A DNA stretch of 64,000 nt from Serpens sp035497915 (GTDB taxonomy: Bacteria; Pseudomonadota; Gammaproteobacteria; Pseudomonadales; Pseudomonadaceae): NCBI RefSeq assembly GCF_035497915.1, contig NZ_DATJCS010000011.1, positions 53,728-117,727 on the forward strand. Reading direction: 5' to 3'. Below, piece by piece: positions 33,838 through 41,333 of the stretch (position 1 is the first letter of the stretch; every line of letters starts with the position of its first letter). Position numbers and translations under genes: made by a program. The notes below the pieces were generated by a model. That model saw only the letters and a list, made by a program, of their open reading frames with translations, had not been told where the DNA came from and did no database searches.

Positions 33838-34677
33838 ATGCCCGCCCGCGCACCGATGCTTGCCTTTGCCCCGCTGCTGGCCCTGCTGTTCATCGCCAAC
33901 GTGGCGGCCGATGAAACGCAGCAACTGATCCAGGCCATCAATGATTACCGTAGCGAGGTGAACGGCTGCGCCGACGCCCCCGCCACGGCGCTGCCGCCGC
34001 TCAGGGCCGATGCGCGGCTGGTCAGCCCCGACGAGGATTGGGAGGCTTCACTGGAGCGCAATGCCTACCCGCTGCAAAGCGCCGAAGCCATTCGCCTCAG
34101 CGGGCCGCCGGACGCCAAGGCGGCGATGAAGGCGCTGCGGGAAAGTTTCTGCCGCGTGCTGCTCGATCCGCAGTACCTGGATATCGGCGTCAGCCAGGTC
34201 CAACAGAACTGGCGCATCGTCCTGGCGCGACCGCAACAGCAGGCCCGACTCGGCGACTGGCAACAGGAAGGCCGGCGCCTGCTGGAACTGATCAATGCCG
34301 CACGCGGACAGGCGCGGATGTGCGGCAAACAGGCCCAGCCGGCGACCGAGCCGCTGGGCTGGAACGACGCCCTGGCCAGCGCCGCCGACACCCACAGCCG
34401 CGCGATGGCCAGCGGCAACTTCTTCGCCCACCGCGACAAGGACGGGCGAATCCCCGGCGACCGCGCCGAGCTGGCCGGCTACAGCGCCAGCCTGATTGGC
34501 GAAAACCTCGCCGCCGCGCACATCAGCGCCCAGCAGGTGCTCGACGGCTGGCTGGCCAGCCCCGAACACTGCGCCAACCTGATGAACCCCCAGTTCCGCG
34601 AAATGGGCGCGGCCTATGCGCAGGACGACAACAGCGACGCGGGGATCTACTGGACGGCGGTATTCGGGGCGCCGTAG
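33838..34677 (+). CDS. Secreted CAP/SCP-domain protein
   Basis: The 279-residue product has a signal peptide (MPARAPMLAFAPLLALLFIANVAA), an N-terminal region without clear homology (about 25-150) and a C-terminal CAP domain (about 155-278). Family features are HSRAMASGNFFAHRD, GENLAAAHISAQQV and WLASPEHCANLMNPQFREMG. CAP proteins are secreted and bind lipids or act in cell interactions; bacterial roles are rarely known. The ATG at 33838 has AAGGAGA upstream. It lies divergently from one toxin-antitoxin module and just upstream of another. Confidence 0.85.
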   Translation: MPARAPMLAFAPLLALLFIANVAADETQQLIQAINDYRSEVNGCADAPATALPPLRADARLVSPDEDWEASLERNAYPLQSAEAIRLSGPPDAKAAMKALRESFCRVLLDPQYLDIGVSQVQQNWRIVLARPQQQARLGDWQQEGRRLLELINAARGQARMCGKQAQPATEPLGWNDALASAADTHSRAMASGNFFAHRDKDGRIPGDRAELAGYSASLIGENLAAAHISAQQVLDGWLASPEHCANLMNPQFREMGAAYAQDDNSDAGIYWTAVFGAP

Positions 34678-34691
34678 GAGTCGGGTTTGGC

Positions 34692-34718
34692 AGACTAAAT
34701 TTGGTCTGAATTTGGTCT
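34692..34718. promoter_or_regulatory. Operator repeats of the Phd/RelE module
   Basis: AGACTAAATTTGGTCT is an inverted repeat with one mismatch, and AATTTGGTCT repeats directly afterwards. The pair lies about 67 bases before the antitoxin ATG and resembles operators bound by Phd/YefM antitoxins. Confidence 0.6.
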
Positions 34719-34784
34719 ATAGTGCTGCGCAACGCATCGCTGGCTACCCGCTGACATGGGGTGGTAGTGCAAAGAGGAGTCCTT

Positions 34785-35048
34785 ATGCGAGTTGAAACGA
34801 TCAGCTACCTGAAGAAACACGCGGCCGACCTGCAGCTCGACGAGCCGATGGTGGTAACCCGCAATGGCGTGCCGGCCTACGTGGTGGAGTCCTATGCCGA
34901 CCGCAAGCGCCGCGACGAGACGGTCGCGCTGGTGAAACTGCTGGCCATGGGCTCCCGCGAATATGCCCAGGGCAAGCACTCTTCTGCAGACGAGCTGAAG
35001 GCTCGCCTGGCAGGCCGATTCATCCAGGATGGCGACGCGAACGAATGA
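34785..35048 (+). CDS. Phd/YefM-family antitoxin
   Basis: The 87-residue protein has the Phd/YefM N-terminal DNA-binding pattern (MRVETISYLKKHAADLQLDE, then PMVVTRNGVPAYVVESYADR) and a flexible acidic/basic C-terminus that should bind the toxin. AAGAGGAG precedes the ATG at 34785. Its stop overlaps the toxin start by four bases (35045-35048). Confidence 0.88.
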   Translation: MRVETISYLKKHAADLQLDEPMVVTRNGVPAYVVESYADRKRRDETVALVKLLAMGSREYAQGKHSSADELKARLAGRFIQDGDANE

Positions 35049-35389
35049 GCACATTCAGCGTTCGCTTCACCGAAACCGCATCACAAAGCATCGAAGATCA
35101 GGTTCACCACCTGGCCGTGTACTTGGGCACAGAAGCCGCTCTCAATCAGATCGTCGCGCTGGTCGACACCATCACCTCCAGGCTGGCGGGTGCGCCTTTG
35201 GCCTACCCGTCCAGCCAGCAGGCCAGCGAGCTGGGCATACTTCAGTATCGTGAATTCAACACTCACGGCTATCGGGTCTTCTACGAAGTCTTCGCAGCGG
35301 ATAACGCCATCGCAGTCGAGCTGGTTTTGCGGCAAACGCAAAGTGTCGAACAGGCGTTGATTCGTTACTGCCTGGTCAATCCCTGGTAG
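35045..35389 (+). CDS. RelE/ParE-family toxin
   Basis: The 114-residue protein follows the RelE/ParE fold: an N-terminal strand and helix (FSVRFTETASQSIEDQVHHL) and C-terminal strands (REFNTHGYRVFYEVF). It is slightly longer than typical ParE (about 95-100). Its pairing with a Phd-type antitoxin is common. The target, mRNA or gyrase, cannot be decided from sequence. Confidence 0.87.
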   Translation: MSTFSVRFTETASQSIEDQVHHLAVYLGTEAALNQIVALVDTITSRLAGAPLAYPSSQQASELGILQYREFNTHGYRVFYEVFAADNAIAVELVLRQTQSVEQALIRYCLVNPW

Positions 35390-35565
35390 AAGCCTTCCTC
35401 TTTCGGCATCGCTAGGGGCGCCCGGTGGACGGGCTCGCACAGGTCGATCACGGGAAAGGTCCAGTGGCTCAGCCTGCTGTTCCGTCTGTTCGGCACGCCC
35501 CGCTTGAGGCGCACGAGGGCTCAGGCCGGTATGATGCCCGGCCATTTTTGGTGAGCAGCCCCACC

Positions 35566-36309
35566 ATGCCCGGCAACGCCCTCTACACCGACCTGTCCGG
35601 TTACTACGACCTCATGTGCGCCGATATCGACTACCAAGCGCAGAGCCACGGCGTGCACCGGCTACAGCAGTTGTTCGGCAACGCGGGCAACCGGCATCTG
35701 GACCTGGCCTGCGGCACCGGCCCGCACGTGCGGCACTTCCTCGATGCCGGCTACCGCAGCAGCGGCCTCGACATCAACCAGCCCATGCTGGACCGCGCGA
35801 CCGAGCGCTGCCCGCAAGCGCAGTTCTCCCTGCAGGACATGTGCGGCTTCACGGTGAGCGAGCCGGTCGACCTGATCACCTGCTTCCTCTATTCCATCCA
35901 CTACAGCGGCGGCATCGAGCGGCTCCAGGCCTGCATCGCCAGTGCCCACGCCGCGCTGGAGGAGGGCGGGGTGTTCTGCTTCAACGCCGTCGACAAGGAC
36001 CGCATCGACAACGCACTGTTCGTCGCGCACAGCGCCGAGCACGCGGACGGCCAGTTCCACTTCAGCTCCGGCTGGCACTACGGTGGCGCGGGCGAGCGGC
36101 AGTCACTGAAGCTGCGCATCGCCCGGACGGTCGCGGAAGAAACCCAGGTCTGGCACGACGAACACCCGATGGTCGCGGTGAACTTCGCCGAACTGCAGGC
36201 GCTGCTGCAGCCGTACTTCGAGGTGCATGTGCTGGAGCATGACTACGAGAAGATCGTGCCGTGGGACCAACGCTCCGGGAACGCGCTGTTCGCCTGCGTA
36301 AAAATCTGA
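35566..36309 (+). CDS. Class I SAM-dependent methyltransferase
   Basis: The 247-residue protein shows motif I as LDLACGTGPHVRHFLDAGY (about residues 44-62), then GLDINQPMLDRATERCP, and motif IV-like DLITCFLYSIHYSGGIE. The C-terminal half is beta-rich and shares the layout of small-molecule methyltransferases. The ATG at 35566 is chosen because the family begins near ALYTDLSGYYDLMC; upstream in-frame sequence is low-quality. Substrate unknown. It lies between two toxin-antitoxin loci; no partner gene is adjacent. Confidence 0.85.
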   Translation: MPGNALYTDLSGYYDLMCADIDYQAQSHGVHRLQQLFGNAGNRHLDLACGTGPHVRHFLDAGYRSSGLDINQPMLDRATERCPQAQFSLQDMCGFTVSEPVDLITCFLYSIHYSGGIERLQACIASAHAALEEGGVFCFNAVDKDRIDNALFVAHSAEHADGQFHFSSGWHYGGAGERQSLKLRIARTVAEETQVWHDEHPMVAVNFAELQALLQPYFEVHVLEHDYEKIVPWDQRSGNALFACVKI

Positions 36310-36385
36310 AAAGAAGCGCTGCCGGCCAGCGCATCCGGTAGACAAGGCCGCGGCCTTTCACACTGTCCTGAACATCACTCGGCGT

Positions 36386-36459
36386 AGGGTGGAAAACTCG
36401 CGAAGCGATTTTCCACCGTGGAGGTCCAGGCGCCTTGCTTCGGGGATGCGCGCTGTTTG
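36386..36459. repeat. Left copy of a 74-base direct repeat
   Basis: This copy contains the inverted arms GTGGAAAA and TTTTCCAC around CTCGCGAAGCGA, then CGTGGAGGTCCAGGC and a less conserved part ending GCGCTGTTTG. The second copy is at 37727-37800. Together they enclose a truncated toxin, an Xre antitoxin and the pRiA4b ORF-3-like gene. Confidence 0.75.
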
Positions 36460-36496
36460 GGAGGCGGGGCCATGCCCGCACTAAGCCCTCGCTCAC

Positions 36497-36649
36497 ATGC
36501 CCAACGTCCAGAACGTCAAGGCGCTCGCCCATCACCAGTACGGCTACAGGCTCCGGGTAGGCAACTACCGCATCCTGTTTGACTGGGACGGCGGCGTGAA
36601 AATCGTCAGCATCGAAGAGGTCAGGAAGCGCGATGAACACACCTACTAA
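36497..36649 (+). pseudogene. N-terminally truncated RelE/ParE-like toxin
   Basis: Fifty codons read MPNVQNVKALAHHQYGYRLR, VGNYRILFDWDGGVKIVSIE and a C-terminus VRKRDEHTY. This is the second half of a RelE-type toxin, which normally has about 85-95 residues. The frame is closed upstream by TAA at 36482-36484, and the usual N-terminal helices are absent. The left repeat copy ends 37 bases upstream of the ATG, suggesting that the repeat replaced the front of the gene. The stop overlaps the antitoxin start by 17 bases, the junction expected of an intact pair. Confidence 0.75.
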
Positions 36650-36959
36650 CGTGCAGATCATCCATGGAGCGGACGGCCGTCCCGCCTTCGTCGTGGTGCC
36701 TTACGCCGACTACATCGCCAGCCACCCTGTCGAGGATCTGGTACCCAACGAGGTCGTCGGCTACATGGTCAAGGACGGCATGACCGCCATCGCCGCCTGG
36801 CGCCGGCATCTGGGGTTGACCCAGGCCGAGGTGGCCGAGCGCCTCGGCATCTCGCAGTCCGCCTACGCGCAGCAGGAAACCGCCGAACGCCCCCGCAAGG
36901 CGACGCGCGAGCGAATCGCAAAGGCCCTGGATATTCCGGCGCCGCTGCTGAACCTGTAA
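36633..36959 (+). CDS. Xre-family antitoxin, partner of the truncated toxin
   Basis: The 108-residue protein has an N-terminal toxin-binding-like part (NVQIIHGADGRPAFVVVPYA) and a C-terminal Xre helix-turn-helix (HLGLTQAEVAERLGISQSAY). It appears intact while its toxin is not. Retained DNA-binding could let it still repress this or related promoters, or protect the cell from a matching toxin elsewhere; both are inference. Confidence 0.85.
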   Translation: MNTPTNVQIIHGADGRPAFVVVPYADYIASHPVEDLVPNEVVGYMVKDGMTAIAAWRRHLGLTQAEVAERLGISQSAYAQQETAERPRKATRERIAKALDIPAPLLNL

Positions 36960-37026
36960 AACCCGCGCAGTCGTAGTGCGGGTAACCCGCCATGCATGAA
37001 CACACCTGAATATCACGAGGCCGGCC

Positions 37027-37593
37027 ATGGCTAGAACCGCCAGTACATCCAAACCCGCACCTGATCTGTTGTTGCTACACATCAAACTGAAGGGAATCAC
37101 GCCAACGATCTGGCGTCGTTTCGCGGTACCCGAAAACATTACATTGGGCAGGTTGCACCATGTCATTCAGGTCGTGATGGGCTGGGACGATTTCCATATG
37201 CATGAGTTTGAAATTGCCGGCGAGCGATATGGCACGCCCGATCCCGAAGGCTGGGGGCCGGAAGTCAAGTCGGAAGCCCGCAAGACAGTGATCAAGGCGT
37301 TGAATGGCAAGAAGACGTTCGACTATATCTACGACTTTGGCGACGATTGGCGCCACCACATCAAGATAGAAAAGAAGCTTCCCGCCGTTGCGTGCCCTCG
37401 GGTGCCGTACTGCATCGATGGAGCCAATGCTTGCCCGCCGGAGGACGTCGGTGGTGGGCCGGGTTATGAGGATTTTTTACAAGCAATGGCCGACCCGGAG
37501 CATCCCGAACATGACGCGATGCTGGAATGGTATGGGGAAGCCTTCGATCCGGCGGCATTTGACTGCGAGCGCGTGAATCGGCTGTTGGAATGA
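37027..37593 (+). CDS. pRiA4b ORF-3-like protein
   Basis: The 188-residue protein matches the plasmid pRiA4b ORF-3 family (HIKLKGITPTIWRRFAVPEN, TLGRLHHVIQVVMGWDDFHM, then YDFGDDWRHHIKIEK and DVGGGPGYEDFL). The family occurs on plasmids, as a passenger in IS1096-type elements and on many chromosomes; its function is unknown. Here it lies between two copies of a 74-base direct repeat and next to a decaying toxin-antitoxin pair, consistent with an accessory segment. It is 67 bases downstream of the antitoxin. Confidence 0.9.
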   Translation: MARTASTSKPAPDLLLLHIKLKGITPTIWRRFAVPENITLGRLHHVIQVVMGWDDFHMHEFEIAGERYGTPDPEGWGPEVKSEARKTVIKALNGKKTFDYIYDFGDDWRHHIKIEKKLPAVACPRVPYCIDGANACPPEDVGGGPGYEDFLQAMADPEHPEHDAMLEWYGEAFDPAAFDCERVNRLLE

Positions 37594-37655
37594 CAGGTCT
37601 ATTATTCGGGGTGTTGATGTCATTGCCGTATTGATGAAGCGCACGCAGGAGGAGC

Positions 37656-37720
37656 AAGGACAGATTTATTTTCTCTCAATATGCCGAGCAGCAAAGCAGG
37701 AAAAATAAATCTGTCCCCTT
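37656..37720. repeat. Inverted pair of AAATAAATCTGTCCCC repeats
   Basis: AAGGACAGATTTATTTT and AAAATAAATCTGTCCCCTT face each other across about 29 bases. Further direct copies of AAATAAATCTGTCC occur at 37836-37856, 38171-38189, 38223-38260 (with an extra half unit) and 38565-38585. Short repeats of this type are commonly found near REP-associated or IS200-like sequences; no transposase gene is present here. Confidence 0.75.
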
Positions 37721-37726
37721 TTTTTC

Positions 37727-37800
37727 AGGGTGGAAAACTCGCGAGGCGATTTTCCACCGTGGAGGTCCAGGCTATCTGGCCTTAGGGAATGCGCTGTTTG
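37727..37800. repeat. Right copy of the 74-base direct repeat
   Basis: It begins AGGGTGGAAAACTCGCGAGG and ends TGCGCTGTTTG, matching the copy at 36386-36459 closely in its first 45 bases and more loosely afterwards. It overlaps the 3' end of the small membrane-protein gene at 37782. Confidence 0.75.
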
Positions 37801-38087
37801 CGTGTGAAGTTTGAGATGCGGGTAATAGGGGTGGATTTAAATAAATCTGTCCCCTTATTCACTGAGTAGGTTTTGCCGTTCAGCCCTTGGTGGGTGTAAT
37901 CCACCATGCCTTCGTAGAGGCCATAGAACTCCAGCAGCTCGGGCGGCTCTCGCACCAGTTCATAAACCAGCATGCCAGCGGCGAAGACCAACAACCCCAG
38001 CACATGGAACAGTTTGCCCATGCTCTGGTTATAGGTCCGTAACAGCGTGTCGAGTTCGGAGCTTTGGGGAGGCGAGGGCAGTTGCAT
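37782..38087 (-). CDS. Small membrane protein with repeat-derived C-terminus
   Basis: The 101-residue product has one membrane helix (about 24-46, GKLFHVLGLLVFAAGMLVYELV) after a polar N-terminus (MQLPSPPQSSELDTLLRTYN). The last roughly 25 residues (KGTDLFKSTPITRISNFTRK) are encoded by the AAATAAATCTGTCCCC repeat and neighbouring repeat sequence. The original gene has therefore probably lost its own end and gained a new one. No family recognised; moderate confidence that it is expressed. Confidence 0.55.
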   Translation of the reverse strand: MQLPSPPQSSELDTLLRTYNQSMGKLFHVLGLLVFAAGMLVYELVREPPELLEFYGLYEGMVDYTHQGLNGKTYSVNKGTDLFKSTPITRISNFTRKQRIP

Positions 38088-38170
38088 GATGTGGCTTTCG
38101 AGGGGGGCAGGATTATGCCGGCCCTTGGGCCGGCAATGGCAAGCGGCGTGGAGTCTGCCTAGTGGGGATG

Positions 38171-38260
38171 AAAAATAAATCTGTCCCCGTTTCTCTAGAA
38201 TTGTTTGAGGTTTTGGGTGGTTAAAATAAATCTGTCCACTTTTCTATTCTGTCCCCTTTT
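38171..38260. repeat. Further AAATAAATCTGTCC repeat copies
   Basis: AAAATAAATCTGTCCCCG (38172-38189), AAAATAAATCTGTCCACTT (38223-38241) and a TTCTATTCTGTCCCCTTTTC half unit follow one another in the same orientation. A final copy (38565-38585) lies just upstream of the small gene at 38310 on its 5' side. The tract between 38088 and 38309 carries no gene. Confidence 0.7.
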
Positions 38261-38285
38261 CTATTCTGGAGCGTCAAGGACTGCG

Positions 38286-38306
38286 TTCCCACGCGGAGCG
38301 TGGGAA
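38286..38306. repeat. TTCCCACGC palindrome
   Basis: TTCCCACGC and GCGTGGGAA enclose GGA. This palindrome is a widespread short intergenic repeat in pseudomonads, from memory. It ends three bases before the stop codon region of the 74-residue gene and could act as its transcript end. Confidence 0.65.
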
Positions 38307-38309
38307 TTA

Positions 38310-38534
38310 TCATTGGCTATTTTTACTTTCCGCCAGCTTTCGGATGGCTTCGATATTGTCATGTATTGAGGAGAGGACAAACCAGCCTCCCGCAATAGTA
38401 CAACCAATGAAGAACCCGAACAGAGCGCCGAAATATTCCATAGGGCCGGCCATCATGGAAAGCCCGGCAATCGTGCAAGCGATGATCGCTATCCATGCAA
38501 AGAAATCCACAATCGTGATGACTAAATTCTTCAT
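38310..38534 (-). CDS. Small two-helix membrane protein
   Basis: The 74-residue product has two membrane helices (about 5-27 and 34-55: VITIVDFFAWIAIIACTIAG, then FGALFGFFIGCTIAGGWFVL) and a charged tail (HDNIEAIRKLAESKNSQ). AAGGA precedes the ATG at 38534. It sits between two copies of the AAATAAATCTGTCCCC repeat, so it may have travelled with them. No family recognised. Confidence 0.65.
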   Translation of the reverse strand: MKNLVITIVDFFAWIAIIACTIAGLSMMAGPMEYFGALFGFFIGCTIAGGWFVLSSIHDNIEAIRKLAESKNSQ

Positions 38535-38608
38535 GATCCTTCCTTTTGATTCGTGGGGATGATGAAATAAATCTGTCCCCTTTTTCTTTTGTTCCCGTTT
38601 GCTTTTTA

Positions 38609-39475
38609 TCAGCCCTTGGAATGGGTGCCTAGGCTAGTTGCATCATTTGTATTTGGTACGGGGCATATTAGCTGTCCGTTGCAGATTTTATTAAGCTCTT
38701 CGTCGGTAAAGCGAGAGAGTATATGAAGCCCCATATCGTTTATCATCGCTGCTATGCTGTCATTTATGATGAAGATAATTTCTTCTTGGTTTTCTGATTC
38801 TATTGGAGGGCCGTATATTTCGGTAAATGTTTTCAGTAGGGCATTCTTGCGCTCTATTTTGCTTTGTTTTACTTCTTCAGTGCTGGGCATGTCTAGAATG
38901 ATGTATTCTGTTTTTTTCTTGTTAGTCTCTATTGCGTCTTGGTAATCGTTGAATTTGTCCCTGTACAAGAATCTTATTTCTGTAATTATTTTTTTGTCTT
39001 TGCAGTCGGCGGGGTAATAAACTGCTTTGCTAAATAGTGCGTCTTTTATTTTTATTGGTGTGTAATAGGTGTTTTCATTGAATTTTTCTTCAGGGTACTC
39101 CGTTGAAATTTTTTTGTACTCCGAAAACAGGCTGAGGTTCCTCAGTCCTTTTGGGATTGGTGTGTCTTTAGAGAATCTGTCTTCGTTCTTGTATTTCTCT
39201 ACATCGCTTTTTAATGAGCTGATTTCAGAGTCTTGCTTGCGTATGGCTTCTGCCTTTTCGGCTAGCTCGTTTTCAAGATTAAGAATTTGGGATCTATGGC
39301 TTTCTTCCTTTTTTGTTAGGTTCTCCCTGTGAGTTGCTAGATGCTGTTCTAGGTTTTTAATTTTGTTTATATTTTGCTTTTCAATGATGGGGGAGGCGAC
39401 GGTAATGAAAAATGCGGCGGTAGATGCAGTTGCAATGGCTGCGATTGCAATAGGATGGCTTTTCCAATCTTTCAT
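38609..39475 (-). CDS. AT-rich membrane-anchored coiled-coil protein, unknown function
   Basis: The 288-residue product has an N-terminal membrane helix (about 8-28, PIAIAAIATASTAAFFITVA), a long coiled-coil (about 32-92, including HLATHRENLTKKEESHRSQI and EKAEAIRKQDSEISSLKSDV) and a C-terminal globular part with two Cys regions (YYPADCKDKKI, CNGQLICPVP). Codon use is strongly AT-biased (many AAA, ATA, TTT), unlike every neighbour, which indicates recent acquisition. AGGAAG precedes the ATG. The gene begins 9 bases after the stop of the 77-residue gene, so the two form one unit. No family recognised. Confidence 0.75.
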   Translation of the reverse strand: MKDWKSHPIAIAAIATASTAAFFITVASPIIEKQNINKIKNLEQHLATHRENLTKKEESHRSQILNLENELAEKAEAIRKQDSEISSLKSDVEKYKNEDRFSKDTPIPKGLRNLSLFSEYKKISTEYPEEKFNENTYYTPIKIKDALFSKAVYYPADCKDKKIITEIRFLYRDKFNDYQDAIETNKKKTEYIILDMPSTEEVKQSKIERKNALLKTFTEIYGPPIESENQEEIIFIINDSIAAMINDMGLHILSRFTDEELNKICNGQLICPVPNTNDATSLGTHSKG

Positions 39476-39484
39476 CTTGACTTC

Positions 39485-39718
39485 CTATATTGAAATTACC
39501 GCGCCGGCCGAGGGTTTCGGGTAAAAAGAGGGTGAATTTAGATTAAATAAAAGTATGTGCAGGGATCTGGCTTTTTTCAGCAGCTCTTGCCAGATATGCG
39601 CAGTTGAGCGGTGCAGATAATAAATATATTCGAAGCTCTGAGTTATTTTTCTTGTTTCATAAATGGTCTTTAATTTGTTCTGCAAATCTCTAGTTGTTTT
39701 GTTGGTAGTCTCAGACAT
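39485..39718 (-). CDS. AT-rich 77-residue protein, first gene of an acquired pair
   Basis: A soluble, basic protein starting MSETTNKTTRDLQNKLKTIY, with a helical, Tyr/His-rich middle (FEYIYYLHRSTAHIWQELLK). A strong ribosome binding site (GGAGGACAA before ATG) supports translation. The start codon lies only 11 bases after the nrdB terminator hairpin, leaving no room for a separate promoter between them; transcription could come from nrdB read-through or a promoter within the terminator region. Base composition matches the following gene and not the surrounding chromosome. No family recognised. Confidence 0.7.
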   Translation of the reverse strand: MSETTNKTTRDLQNKLKTIYETRKITQSFEYIYYLHRSTAHIWQELLKKARSLHILLFNLNSPSFYPKPSAGAVISI

Positions 39719-39729
39719 TTGTCCTCCAT

Positions 39730-39758
39730 AAAAAACCCCGAACTACGCGGGGCTTTTT
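39730..39758 (-). terminator. Terminator downstream of nrdB
   Basis: On the minus strand AAAAAGCCCCG pairs with CGGGGTTTTTT around a short loop, giving a stem followed by a T run. It ends nrdB transcription and lies immediately before the AT-rich gene pair. Confidence 0.88.
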
Positions 39759-39823
39759 ATTCAGCTCTTCCTCTACATCCATGGCGGGCGTAGGTCGAAC
39801 CGTATCGCAATGTCAGGTGGCCA

Positions 39824-41056
39824 TCAATCCCACGAAAGCGCCCCACCGGTCTGGTACTCGATGACGCGCGTCTCAAAGAAATTCTTCTCCTTCTTGAGAT
39901 CCATGATCTCGCTCATCCACGGGAACGGGTTGGTGGTGCCCGGATACTGCTCCGGCAGGCCAATCTGCGTCAGGCGGCGGTTGGCGATGAACTTCAGGTA
40001 GTCCTCCATCATCGCGGCGTTCATGCCCAGCACGCCGCGCGGCATGGTGTCGCGGGCGTATTCGATTTCCAGCTGGGTGCCCTGCAGGATCATCTGGGTC
40101 GCTTCGTCCTTCATGTCGGCGTCCCACAGGTGCGGGTTTTCGATCTTGATCTGGTTGATCATGTCGATGCCGAAGTTCAGGTGCATGGATTCGTCGCGCA
40201 GGATGTATTGGAACTGCTCGGCGGTGCCGGTCATCTTGTTGCGGCGGCCCATGGAGAGAATCTGGGTGAAGCCGCAGTAGAAGAAGATGCCTTCCAGCAC
40301 GCAGTAGTAGGCGATCAGGTTGCGCAGGAACTGCTTGTCGGTCTCGACGGTGCCGGTGGTGAAGGTCGGGTCGGAGATCGAGCGGGTGTACTTGAGGCCC
40401 CAGCTGGCCTTCTTCGCGACGCTGGGAATCTCGTGGTACATGTTGAAGATCTCGCCTTCGTCCATGCCCAGCGATTCGATGCAGTACTGGTAGGCGTGGG
40501 TGTGGATCGCCTCTTCGAAGGCCTGGCGCAGGATGTACTGGCGGCATTCGGGGTTGGTGATCAGGCGGTACACGGCCAGCACCAGGTTGTTGGCCACCAG
40601 GCTGTCGGCGGTGGAGAAGAAGCCCAGGTTGCGCTTGACGATGCGGCGCTCGTCCTCGGTCAGGCCGTCGGCGCTTTTCCACAGGGCGATGTCGGCGGTC
40701 ATGTTGACCTCCTGGGGCATCCAGTGGTTGGCGCAGCCGTCCAGGTACTTCTGCCAGGCCCATTCGTACTTGAAGGGCACCAGCTGGTTGAGGTCGGCGC
40801 GGGCGTTGATCATGCGCTTCTCGTCCACGCGCACGCGGGCGCTTTCGCCTTCCAGTTCGTTGAGGCCTTCCTGGATGTCCAGCTCGTCCAGCGCGCGCTT
40901 GGCGCGGGCCACGGCGTCGGAGTCGCCGGCGCTGACGGTGCGGGCCTGCTCGACGGAGCCGCCGACGGCATGGTCGAGGGCGTCGGTTTGCACGGCGGCG
41001 GACTTGGCGGCGGGGGTGGTTTCTTCAGGTTGGTCGAATTCGTCCCAGCTCAGCAT
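39824..41056 (-). CDS. nrdB: Ribonucleoside-diphosphate reductase class Ia, beta subunit
   Basis: The 410-residue protein is the diiron-tyrosyl radical subunit that activates NrdA for deoxyribonucleotide synthesis. Iron ligand regions are visible as EEAIHTHAYQYCIESLGM and RDESMHLNFGIDMI. Length agrees with P. aeruginosa NrdB (about 415). The ATG at 41056 has AGGAG upstream; a longer in-frame reading to 41299 is a translated intergenic repeat and rejected. It lies downstream of nrdA with a 277-base gap containing a GAGAGGGG palindrome, so it may be co-transcribed or have its own promoter. The N-terminal extension of about 70 residues (before VRVDEKRMINARADL) is longer than in E. coli. Confidence 0.97.
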   Translation of the reverse strand: MLSWDEFDQPEETTPAAKSAAVQTDALDHAVGGSVEQARTVSAGDSDAVARAKRALDELDIQEGLNELEGESARVRVDEKRMINARADLNQLVPFKYEWAWQKYLDGCANHWMPQEVNMTADIALWKSADGLTEDERRIVKRNLGFFSTADSLVANNLVLAVYRLITNPECRQYILRQAFEEAIHTHAYQYCIESLGMDEGEIFNMYHEIPSVAKKASWGLKYTRSISDPTFTTGTVETDKQFLRNLIAYYCVLEGIFFYCGFTQILSMGRRNKMTGTAEQFQYILRDESMHLNFGIDMINQIKIENPHLWDADMKDEATQMILQGTQLEIEYARDTMPRGVLGMNAAMMEDYLKFIANRRLTQIGLPEQYPGTTNPFPWMSEIMDLKKEKNFFETRVIEYQTGGALSWD

Positions 41057-41148
41057 GAGGTGTGCTCCTGATGGGGGGACCGGGGTGGGGCCGGTCGGTA
41101 AAGGGTGGCTTTTGGTGGGCACGCAAAAGCGAAATCTTGTTGGGGTTG

Positions 41149-41193
41149 CCCCCTCTCCCCCGGCCCCTCTCCCGCGAGGGGAGAGGGGAGGGG
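41149..41193. repeat. CCCTCTCCC/GGGAGAGGG palindrome
   Basis: CCCCTCTCCC and GGGGAGAGGGG arms surround CGCGA in the nrdA-nrdB gap. A second copy is at 51551-51592. Such elements are common between genes in proteobacteria. Confidence 0.7.
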
Positions 41194-41333
41194 TTCGTTC
41201 CTGCCTAGCGTGCAGCTGAGCGAGTGGATGCAAGGCGCCCGTCGGTGAGGAGCCCCTGAGCGTACTGTTGTACGCGATGGGGGCCGAACCGGCGGGCAAC
41301 GCCGCAGACGCCGTTCAGATGCGCGCGATTCAC

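Noticed and set aside
37656..38585. Repeat cluster as a CRISPR array
   Set aside because: Spacing is irregular, one copy is inverted, and a gene lies among the repeats.
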